NCBI GenBank assembly: GCA_019312705.1
Contig: JAFDCW010000384.1
Span: 1 to 6,007 of the forward strand
Length of the DNA stretch: 6,007 nt
Origin: Deltaproteobacteria bacterium
GTDB lineage: Bacteria; Myxococcota; Polyangia; Polyangiales; B10-G4
Direction: 5' to 3'
Shown here piece by piece: positions 1 through 5,429 of the stretch; the stretch's first letter is position 1, and each line of letters begins with the position of its first letter. The translations under genes and the position numbers were made by a program. The notes under the pieces were generated by a model. That model was not told the origin of the DNA and made no database searches. It saw only the letters and a program-made list of their open reading frames with translations.

Positions 1-200
1 TCCTGACCCTCCGCCGGGACGCCGACCGAGGCGAAACGACCGGCCAGGCGCGGGACCAGATCAAGGCGAAGCTCGACGAGATTCAGATGAAGCTCGACGA
101 CCTCACCTCGGTGCGGAACAAGCTCGAGAGCCTCACCTCCGGCTACGAGGGGCCAGAGCTCTTCGAAGCCTTCCACGGCGAGAGCAAGTTCGAGCACTGA
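1..200 (+). CDS. C-terminal end of a probable MerR-family transcriptional regulator (partial)
   Basis: The reading frame is open from base 3 to the TGA at 198-200 and gives 65 residues; the start lies upstream of the window. It begins with LTLRRDAD, followed by a charged linker, then a long amphipathic helix with leucine/isoleucine spacing typical of a coiled coil (about residues 20-46, containing IKAKLDEI and LDDLTSVRNKLESL). It ends in a short acidic/aromatic tail. This layout (LxLRxD, a variable segment, then a helix ending RxxLxxL) matches the C-terminal dimerisation helix of MerR-family activators, which bind DNA as dimers through an N-terminal winged helix not present here. There are no cysteines, so a mercury- or cadmium-type metal site at this end is unlikely. 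Codon use is GC-rich like its neighbours. The reading frame is well supported. The MerR assignment rests only on the coiled-coil pattern, and another coiled-coil protein cannot be excluded. Confidence 0.55.
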   Translation, partial: LTLRRDADRGETTGQARDQIKAKLDEIQMKLDDLTSVRNKLESLTSGYEGPELFEAFHGESKFEH

Positions 201-208
201 CGCCTTTG

Positions 209-237
209 CGGGCATAGCCCGGTTTGCTAGTTTTCTT
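209..237 (+). terminator. Possible intrinsic terminator after the MerR-like gene
   Basis: A perfect 5-bp GC stem (CGGGC at 209-213, GCCCG at 217-221) with a 3-base ATA loop starts nine bases after the stop codon. It is followed by a T-rich but interrupted stretch (GTTTGCTAGTTTTCTT). The stem is short and the T-run is broken, so it is only a candidate. Its position directly between two genes favours a termination role. Confidence 0.35.
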
Positions 238-274
238 GCCCTCCCGAGGGCGTGGGACGACTCTTCGGGGGCCG

Positions 275-568
275 ATGCAACGCGTCACCAGTGTCCTCGC
301 TTGGCTCCTGCCCTTTGGTCTCCTCGTACTCGCGATCGTTGCGGTGCCCTTGCACCTGCTCGACGATCACGGCCTGCCCCGGTACCGGGTCCTCGCCAGC
401 GAGCTGCGCCAGGTGGAGTCCGAGAATGAGCGGGTCCAGCGTGAGGTGGTCGACCTCTCGAGGCAGGTGGAAGCCCTCCGCCACGACCCCCTCGCGATCG
501 AGCGCATCGCTCGGGACGACTTTGGAATGGTCCGAGAGGGAGAGCTTGTTTTCCAGTTTGCTGAATAA
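275..568 (+). CDS. FtsB/DivIC-like septum formation protein
   Basis: This 97-residue protein has the FtsB/DivIC architecture: a short cytoplasmic N-terminus, one transmembrane helix (about residues 7-29), a coiled coil rich in E, R, V and L (about 38-69), and the family's closing signature (about 71-95), seen here as DPLAIERIARDDFGMVREGE followed by LVFQF. FtsB-type proteins are bitopic inner-membrane divisome components that pair with FtsL through their coiled coils and link early and late division proteins (FtsQ, FtsW/FtsI). The length is close to that of E. coli FtsB (about 100 residues). I chose the ATG at 275. The frame also opens at a TTG at 224, but that adds 17 Arg/Gly-rich residues lying over the hairpins at 209-251. 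The upstream G-rich stretch CGGGGG is only a weak ribosome site. No usual partner such as eno or ispD is visible next to it. I did not assign a symbol because FtsB, DivIC and FtsL-like proteins are hard to tell apart by eye. Confidence 0.82.
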   Translation: MQRVTSVLAWLLPFGLLVLAIVAVPLHLLDDHGLPRYRVLASELRQVESENERVQREVVDLSRQVEALRHDPLAIERIARDDFGMVREGELVFQFAE

Positions 569-629
569 TTGCGGGCGTCCCAACCCGAGATTGATAGCGG
601 CGGGGTGCCGGTTGCGTTTACTCGGACTA

Positions 630-659
630 TTGACAATGTTCCCGATCGCGGAGGATGGT
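630..659 (+). promoter_or_regulatory. Possible sigma70-type promoter upstream of the DHH phosphoesterase gene
   Basis: A perfect TTGACA hexamer at 630-635 stands out in a GC-rich, 120-base intergenic gap. With an 18-base spacer, a weak -10 candidate (GATGGT, 654-659, three of six matches to TATAAT) follows, about 30 bases before the chosen ATG at 689. The -35 match is good and the -10 is poor, so the call is tentative. It would make the DHH gene the first gene of a transcription unit distinct from the FtsB-like gene. Confidence 0.3.
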
Positions 660-688
660 CGGCGCTCGGTCGCGGCCGAACGGAGCTC

Positions 689-2059
689 ATGCCGGAGCTA
701 GATCAAACGCTGACCATCGAGGAGCGGGTGAAAATCCTGCTCGATGTCGTGGAACCTGGAGAACGGGTCCTCGTGTGCACACACGACAACCCGGACCCGG
801 ACTCCATCGCGTCGGCCTATGCCCTCGGCCGTCTGCTCGAGGCGAAGCGAGGCTGTAGCTTCACCCTGACCTTCGGGGGGGTCCTCGGTCGCGCCGAGAA
901 CCGAACGATGGTTCGCATGCTGAAGCTCCCGCTGGTGCCCATCCACCGGGTGTGTTTTGACGACTTCGATGTCGTGGGTCTGCTCGATACCCAGCCCGAG
1001 GTGACCAATCACGGCCTGACCCCGGAGCGAACAGCCGGCAAGAAGATGATCTGCATCGATCATCACCCGACCCGGCCCCTGTCGAAAGAGGCAGCGTTCG
1101 CCGACGTGGGGGGCGATTTCGGGGCAACCTCCACCCTGCTCACCCGCTATCTTCACGCCGCCGGAGTCGAGCCGGACCGCGAACTCGCCACGGCGCTCTT
1201 CTACGGGATCAAGAGCGACACGCGCGATCTCGGCCGGGAGGTCTCCGACGACGACCTCTGGGCCTACAGCCATCTGGTGCCGCGGACCGACATGCCGGCC
1301 GTCTCGGCGATCGAACACCCGCCCCTGCCACGGGCCTACTTCACGGTCCTCGGCAAGGCGATCGAGCGAGCGAAGGTCTACGAGAGCGTTGCCGTTTGTG
1401 ACCTCGGCCGGGTTTACGTGCCCGACCTCGTGCCCGAGGTCGCCGACAAGCTCGTGAGCGCCGAGGGCATTCGCTGGGCGATCGTCGTCGGTGACTACAA
1501 ACAAGAGATCTACGCGTCGCTTCGCGTCGGCGATCGACGCTACTCGGCGGGCAAGCTGGTCCGAGAGGTCATCAAAAAGTACCCCGCCGGCGGCGCCGGA
1601 GGTCACGGCAGCATGGCCGGGGCGAGGTTGCCATACTCCGAGCGCACCAAGAGCCCCCGGGGGCGGACCCGAGCTCGGCGCAAGTTTCTTCGGGAGCTCG
1701 CCCTCGCGACCGGGCTTGCGGCGGAGGTGAAGGCAGAGCGCTTCGCTCCGGCGCCCATGGACGACAACAAACCGGCACCGAAGAACGGTGCGGGGTGGGG
1801 CCCCAAGACCGGCGCGAGCCACCCCCGGGTCGAAAAGGCGTCCACCATCGCGCGGGCCGTCGACCCCAAGGCGACCCCCGCGGCAACCAACGGCGCTTCA
1901 CCCAAGACCGCCACCAGGGCCGCCGTGAAGGCTTCTACGAAGGCCGCTGCGGCCGCATCGAAGCCCGGCTCGAGCACTTCGAAGGCCGGCACCGGTGCGT
2001 CGAAGGCCGCGCCGAGCACTGCGAAGCCCAGCGCCGGGACCTCGAAGCGCCGTATCTAG
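689..2059 (+). CDS. DHH/DHHA1 family phosphoesterase (NrnA-like) with a basic low-complexity tail
   Basis: The 456-residue product carries the metal-binding motifs of the DHH superfamily in order: HDNPDPDS (H32, D36, D38), an aspartate in LLDTQ (D100), the DHH signature IDHHPT (D124-H126), and GIKSDT (D177). A DHHA1-type substrate motif, GGAGGHGSMAG, lies near 301-311. The family are Mn-dependent cytosolic phosphodiesterases. NrnA-like members degrade short oligoribonucleotides (including linear dinucleotides from cyclic dinucleotides) and dephosphorylate pAp; the exact substrate cannot be read here. The catalytic region ends near residue 345. The last ~100 residues form an unusual Ala/Lys/Ser/Thr/Pro tail with repeats. 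The frame is open back to 569, but the upstream 40 residues look non-coding, and the fold begins soon after the ATG at 689. A GGAG (682-685) precedes that ATG with rather short spacing of 3. The next gene begins 19 bases after the stop, suggesting co-transcription. Confidence 0.88.
   Translation: MPELDQTLTIEERVKILLDVVEPGERVLVCTHDNPDPDSIASAYALGRLLEAKRGCSFTLTFGGVLGRAENRTMVRMLKLPLVPIHRVCFDDFDVVGLLDTQPEVTNHGLTPERTAGKKMICIDHHPTRPLSKEAAFADVGGDFGATSTLLTRYLHAAGVEPDRELATALFYGIKSDTRDLGREVSDDDLWAYSHLVPRTDMPAVSAIEHPPLPRAYFTVLGKAIERAKVYESVAVCDLGRVYVPDLVPEVADKLVSAEGIRWAIVVGDYKQEIYASLRVGDRRYSAGKLVREVIKKYPAGGAGGHGSMAGARLPYSERTKSPRGRTRARRKFLRELALATGLAAEVKAERFAPAPMDDNKPAPKNGAGWGPKTGASHPRVEKASTIARAVDPKATPAATNGASPKTATRAAVKASTKAAAAASKPGSSTSKAGTGASKAAPSTAKPSAGTSKRRI
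1958..2041 (+). repeat. Four tandem 21-bp units encoding SK-type heptapeptides in the DHH protein tail
   Basis: Four consecutive in-frame units of 21 bp start at 1958, 1979, 2000 and 2021, each opening with (T/G)CGAAG(C/G)CC. They encode SKPGSST, SKAGTGA, SKAAPST and AKPSAGT (residues 424-451). A fifth partial start (TCGAAG) follows at 2042, just before the C-terminus RRI and the stop. The units are diverged, so they look like an older repeat expansion. The preceding residues (about 391-423) are also Ala/Lys/Thr-rich but not strictly periodic. Such tails are typical of histone-H1-like or AlgP-like nucleic-acid-binding extensions. Confidence 0.8.
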
Positions 2060-2078
2060 ACACCGCACCTGCACCGTC

Positions 2079-3308
2079 ATGGGTCCCTCCCCCAAGGCCT
2101 TCGCGGGCGTCTCCGGCCTGGCGTTCTTGGCGCTCTTTTCGTACGGCCTCGCCCGGTCTCCGATCGACTCCCTCTTCATGGAAGCCCACGGGTCCGGGGG
2201 CTTGCCCTGGGCCTGGGCCCTGGTGGCCGTCGCGAGCGTGCTCACGGTCTTCGTCTACAACCGAGCTTCCCATGGCCGGTCCCTTCTCACCGCCTTCTCC
2301 GCTTCGGCTGGCATTTTCGCCGTCTTGCTAGGCGTCGTGCTGCTGCTGGTCACGGCTGACGTCGAAAACGCCTGGTACGCCGTCTATGTCTGGAAGGACG
2401 TACACGTCGTCGTGCTCCTCGAGATCATCTGGACCCTCGCCAACTCGACCTTCAAGACCGGGTCGGCCCGTCGGGCCTATGGGCTCTTCTGTGCGGCGGG
2501 ATCCGTCGGCGGGATGGCCGGCCACTTCGCCGCCGGCCAGGCGACGGCCGCTTTTGGGGCGGGCACCGCGCTTTGGCTCGCCCTCGGGCCCCTCACGGTC
2601 TTGGCCCTCGGCGTCGAAGCGTTTCGCCGGGCCCGCCCCGGTGTGTCGCCGGCTCCCGAGGGGCGCCCCCGAAGCAACGCGGGGTACTCCGGCGGCATTC
2701 GAATCCTTCAGGCGTCCCGCTACCTGGGTTGGATGCTCGTCCTCATCCTGCTCACCCAGGTCTCCATCACCCTAATCGAGTTCCACTTCTACGACGTCAT
2801 GAAGTCGGCACACCCCGACGCCGACGAGCGCACAGTGGCTTTTTCCCAGGTCTACATGATGATCGACGGGACCTCTCTGGTTCTGCAGCTCACCACCTCG
2901 TGGATTCTCAAAGCCCTCGGCATCTACGGGACCATGCTCGCCATCCCATCGATGCTCTCCCTCGCGGTGTTGGCGTCCCTCTTCGACCCCCGGGCGGCCG
3001 TCATCACCGCGGCCCGAGTCGCGAGCAAGGCCTTCGACTACAGCCTCTTCCGCGCCGCGAAGGAGATGCTCTACATCCCCCTCAGCTACGAGGAAAAGAC
3101 GCGCGGCAAGGCGATGATCGACATGCTCACCTATCGGGTGGCCAAGGGTGGCGCCGCCATCGGCCTGGGTCTGCTCGTCGCCAACGGGTTTGGCGGCCCC
3201 TCGGTGCTCTACGCGGTTCTGGCCCTGATCGCCGGGTGGCTCGTGGTGGCCGTCGTGATCGTGCGTCGATATCTGGATTTGCTGGCCGTTTCCGAAGACC
3301 GAGGCTGA
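2079..3308 (+). CDS. Npt1/Npt2 (TLC ATP/ADP translocase)-like nucleotide transporter
   Basis: This 409-residue, strongly hydrophobic protein has about ten to twelve predicted membrane helices (roughly 8-25, 44-61, 68-93, 105-122, 133-153, 160-182, 214-234, 255-277, 283-302, 355-370, 376-396). Family features include E115 and W118 in LLEIIWTLAN, then RRAYGLFCAAGSVGG (131-145). Most telling is the segment at 318-353, reading SLFRAAKEMLYIPLSYEEK followed by KAMIDMLTYR. That (R)xxKExLYxPL...KAxID...YR pattern is characteristic of the TLC/NTT nucleotide carrier superfamily within the MFS-like fold. Characterised members exchange ATP for ADP or import nucleotides in intracellular bacteria and plastids. 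Relatives in free-living bacteria are mostly uncharacterised, so the substrate is unknown. The ATG at 2079 was chosen over an open frame from 1995 that overlaps the DHH gene and gives an Arg/Pro-rich, non-membrane leader. No clear Shine-Dalgarno is visible, so translational coupling to the DHH gene is plausible. A generic MFS permease is the alternative. Confidence 0.75.
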   Translation: MGPSPKAFAGVSGLAFLALFSYGLARSPIDSLFMEAHGSGGLPWAWALVAVASVLTVFVYNRASHGRSLLTAFSASAGIFAVLLGVVLLLVTADVENAWYAVYVWKDVHVVVLLEIIWTLANSTFKTGSARRAYGLFCAAGSVGGMAGHFAAGQATAAFGAGTALWLALGPLTVLALGVEAFRRARPGVSPAPEGRPRSNAGYSGGIRILQASRYLGWMLVLILLTQVSITLIEFHFYDVMKSAHPDADERTVAFSQVYMMIDGTSLVLQLTTSWILKALGIYGTMLAIPSMLSLAVLASLFDPRAAVITAARVASKAFDYSLFRAAKEMLYIPLSYEEKTRGKAMIDMLTYRVAKGGAAIGLGLLVANGFGGPSVLYAVLALIAGWLVVAVVIVRRYLDLLAVSEDRG

Positions 3309-3326
3309 CTCACTCGCCTCTTTCTT
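3301..3326 (+). terminator. Weak intrinsic-terminator candidate at the end of the transporter gene
   Basis: GAGGC (3301-3305) can pair with GCCTC (3316-3320) across a 10-base loop that contains the transporter's stop codon, and TTTCTT follows at 3321-3326. The stem has only five base pairs and the loop is long, so this may be chance. If real, it would partly separate the transporter from the GGDEF gene. Confidence 0.22.
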
Positions 3327-3368
3327 GGCAGAGTGCGCCGCGGCGAAGTACCACCGGACAGGGTATCC

Positions 3369-5429
3369 ATGTCGTCCTTGGTCCACGCCGCACTGACAGT
3401 CCGCCGCACCGCCCGTGCGTCGTTTGGATTTGTCGCGGCAGCGGCCTTCGCGGTGCTCGATCTGCTCGGGGTCTTCCAGGTTCCCTTCGAAGGTCTCGGC
3501 CTCGAACACGGCCTCGTCGGCGCGGCCTTCATCGCCATCTTCGCGACTCGGGCCACGGCGCGTTTTCGCCTCGAAGAGTCGGCGTCGGTCAACGTGGCCC
3601 TCGACCTCGAACTCGGCCTCTTGCTCCTGACCGCGGCCCACGCCGTCGTGCAGATCGGCGGCGGCCTCGAGAGCGACCTCTACCCCCTCGTCTACATCCT
3701 CGTCGCCTTCGTCGCGTCGTTCGCGCAGCGCCCCGTAGGCACCCTCTTGGTCCTCGCCGCAGCCGTCTTCGAGGCCGGTCTCTGGTTCATCACCGAGGAC
3801 CGGTCCGACGTCTCGCCCTTTGCCGTGCATGCGGCCTTCATCGCCTTTTTCGGAATCCTCAACTTGGTCTTCACTCGGGCCGAGATCGCCCGGGTCCGGG
3901 AGCGCTCCCGCCGCGAGCTCGATGACGAGCGCGAGAAGGTCCGTGACGACGCGCGGCTCTTTCGACTGGTGAGCGCCCCCACCGCGTCTGGCGCCGGTGA
4001 CGAGGAACGGCTCCTCCGGTCGAGCATGGAGCAGGTGCACAACAGCCTCTTTCACCACCTCGACATGCTCCGCCAAACCCTCGAACTGCATACGGCGGTG
4101 CTGCTCTTCGCCGACGAGGACGACGCCGAACTCTCGATCGTGGAGCTGGCCACGGACTCGGACCACATCGCCGAAGGGCCATTCGCCATCGGAGAGGGGG
4201 CCGTCGGCGCCGTCGCCAGCCGACGACTCACGATGAACCTCGAGAACATGCGGCCGGGCTACAAAGGCCTCTGCTACTATCGGGACCCCGCTTCGGTGCG
4301 CGCCTTCGTCGGCGTACCGGTCCTCGATGACGGCAAATTCCGTGGCGTGCTGGCCTGTGATCGCCTCGTCGACCGCCCCTTCACCGCCCGTGAGGAGCAA
4401 GCTCTCGAGAGCACGGCGATTCAGATTCTACGCATCGTCGAGAACGAGCGGGTCTTCGTCCAGCTCGAGCGAAGCAAGCGGGAGCAAACCGTGCTCTACG
4501 CCGCGTCGCAGCAGCTCGGGGCGGCCCTCACCGAAGACCAGGTCCTCGACGCGGGCCTCGCCGCGGCTCAGGAGATCGTGCCGCACGATTTTGCGGCGGT
4601 GACCTTCTACGACGAGGAGAAGCGCCGCCATTCGGTTCGTCGCGCCGCCGGCGTCGGAGCCGAGGACTTTGCCAAGCTGGTCTTCCGCGACAACACCTCG
4701 CTGACGGCGATGGCGGTGAAGAACCGTCACTACCTCCCCTACAAGGGAGAGTTCGACCCACGCCAGCAGGTGGTCTTCACCAAGCGAAAGAACCTCAAGG
4801 GCATGGCCTCCCTGCTGATCATGCCTCTCGTGGTTCGTGAACACGCCATCGGCACCATCGCCCTGGCCGCCCGCCGAAGGGATGCCTTTGGTTCTCAGGT
4901 CCGGCCGACGCTGCAGGTCCTCGCCAACCACGTCGCTGTCGCCCTCTCGAACGCGACCGCGGTCCGCCGCCTCGAGGAGATGGCGTCCATCGATGGCCTC
5001 ACCGGTTGCTTCAACAAGCGGGTCTTCCTCGAAGAGCTCGAATCCAAGATCAAGAGCGCCGAGCGCTTCGACCGCAAGCTCTCGCTCCTGGTGACCGATA
5101 TCGACCACTTCAAGGCGGTCAACGACACGTACGGCCACGCCACCGGCGACGTGGTGCTCAAGGAGCTCGGGGCGATCCTCCGGCGCATGAAGCGCGAGAC
5201 CGACATCGTGGCCCGCTTTGGCGGTGAAGAGTTCTGCATCCTTTGTGAAGAGACCGACACCGAAGGGGCCCAGCTGCTCGCCGACCGCTTGAGCCCTCTA
5301 CGCTGCGAAACACGGCGGCCGCAACCAGGTCTGCGTCGCCGCCGACCTGTGAGGGGGCTGGGCCAGTCCCCGGCTGCTCCTCGCGCCTTGCGTTGCTCGG
5401 GCACCGCGGGACATAGATCGGCTCGATGA
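3369..5429 (+). CDS. Membrane-anchored GAF-GAF-GGDEF diguanylate cyclase with a frame-disrupted C-terminus
   Basis: The 686-residue frame has an N-terminal membrane region with about five or six hydrophobic helices (roughly 18-40, 46-61, 78-97, 105-119, 122-141, 151-168). A charged coiled-coil linker (about 169-196), two GAF sensor domains (about 220-360 and 372-530) and a GGDEF domain from about 535 follow. The GGDEF domain shows DGLTGCFNKR, the metal-binding segment TDIDHFKAVND (D577), the inhibitory site RETD (609-612) five residues before the loop, and the active-site loop GGEEF (618-622). Diguanylate cyclases make c-di-GMP from two GTP at the membrane's cytoplasmic face. From about residue 642 (base 5292) the sequence stops resembling a GGDEF domain: about 45 residues that should carry the core strand are absent, and the domain's end lies in another frame at 5293-5352. 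The product is therefore probably inactive as a cyclase, or the sequence has an error. The ATG at 3369 has AGGG five bases upstream; a GTG at 3333 is the alternative. The stop overlaps the ferrochelatase start as ATGA. Confidence 0.87.
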   Translation: MSSLVHAALTVRRTARASFGFVAAAAFAVLDLLGVFQVPFEGLGLEHGLVGAAFIAIFATRATARFRLEESASVNVALDLELGLLLLTAAHAVVQIGGGLESDLYPLVYILVAFVASFAQRPVGTLLVLAAAVFEAGLWFITEDRSDVSPFAVHAAFIAFFGILNLVFTRAEIARVRERSRRELDDEREKVRDDARLFRLVSAPTASGAGDEERLLRSSMEQVHNSLFHHLDMLRQTLELHTAVLLFADEDDAELSIVELATDSDHIAEGPFAIGEGAVGAVASRRLTMNLENMRPGYKGLCYYRDPASVRAFVGVPVLDDGKFRGVLACDRLVDRPFTAREEQALESTAIQILRIVENERVFVQLERSKREQTVLYAASQQLGAALTEDQVLDAGLAAAQEIVPHDFAAVTFYDEEKRRHSVRRAAGVGAEDFAKLVFRDNTSLTAMAVKNRHYLPYKGEFDPRQQVVFTKRKNLKGMASLLIMPLVVREHAIGTIALAARRRDAFGSQVRPTLQVLANHVAVALSNATAVRRLEEMASIDGLTGCFNKRVFLEELESKIKSAERFDRKLSLLVTDIDHFKAVNDTYGHATGDVVLKELGAILRRMKRETDIVARFGGEEFCILCEETDTEGAQLLADRLSPLRCETRRPQPGLRRRRPVRGLGQSPAAPRALRCSGTAGHRSAR
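5293..5352 (+). pseudogene. Displaced C-terminal end of the GGDEF domain (out of frame with the gene above)
   Basis: Reading from GCC at 5293 to the TGA at 5350-5352 gives ALYAAKHGGRNQVCVAADL. This matches the universal ending of GGDEF domains (A-L-Y-x-A-K-x-x-G-R-N-x), where the last helix packs on the domain. It lies in frame 1 (codon starts at 1 mod 3), whereas the upstream GGDEF domain is in frame 0. The junction is within about 5287-5295. The segment has no start of its own; codon use in this frame is GC3-rich and gene-like, while the frame-0 reading over the same bases uses codons such as CTA, ACA, CAA and CGA that are rare elsewhere in the window. The TGA at 5350 was most likely the original stop of the diguanylate cyclase gene. 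Confidence 0.8.
5354..5371 (+). other. Small GC-rich hairpin after the original GGDEF stop
   Basis: GGGGCTG (5354-5360) can pair with CAGTCCCC (5364-5371) through seven base pairs, with one bulged T and a three-base loop. It begins two bases after the TGA at 5350-5352. No T-run follows, so it is not a convincing intrinsic terminator. Its position fits the view that coding sequence originally ended at 5352. Confidence 0.25.

Noticed and set aside
569..688. Upstream extension of the DHH gene from an early alternative start
   Set aside because: The 40 extra residues show no family similarity, include a promoter-like TTGACA, and are unnecessary because the fold begins shortly after the ATG at 689.
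698..1822. A 374-codon open frame on the minus strand opposite the DHH gene
   Set aside because: The plus strand has all the DHH motifs; the minus-strand product has no family features and is a composition artefact.
1958..2041. Tandem repeats as a CRISPR-like or regulatory DNA array
   Set aside because: The units are in frame, contiguous without spacers, multiples of three and encode SK heptapeptides, so they are coding repeats.
2573..3925. A 450-codon plus-strand frame overlapping the transporter and the GGDEF gene
   Set aside because: The product is almost entirely Arg/Pro/His/Gly, the typical reading of a GC-rich gene in the wrong frame, and it bridges two real genes.
2772..4400. A 542-codon open frame on the minus strand
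   Set aside because: It lies opposite two well-supported plus-strand genes, its product is rich in Glu, Gly, Arg and His with no recognisable domain, and it spans their intergenic gap. Long antisense frames are expected in GC-rich DNA.
5354..5371. Intrinsic terminator before the ferrochelatase gene
   Set aside because: The hairpin has a bulge, a minimal loop and no T-run, so it was kept only as an unclassified hairpin.
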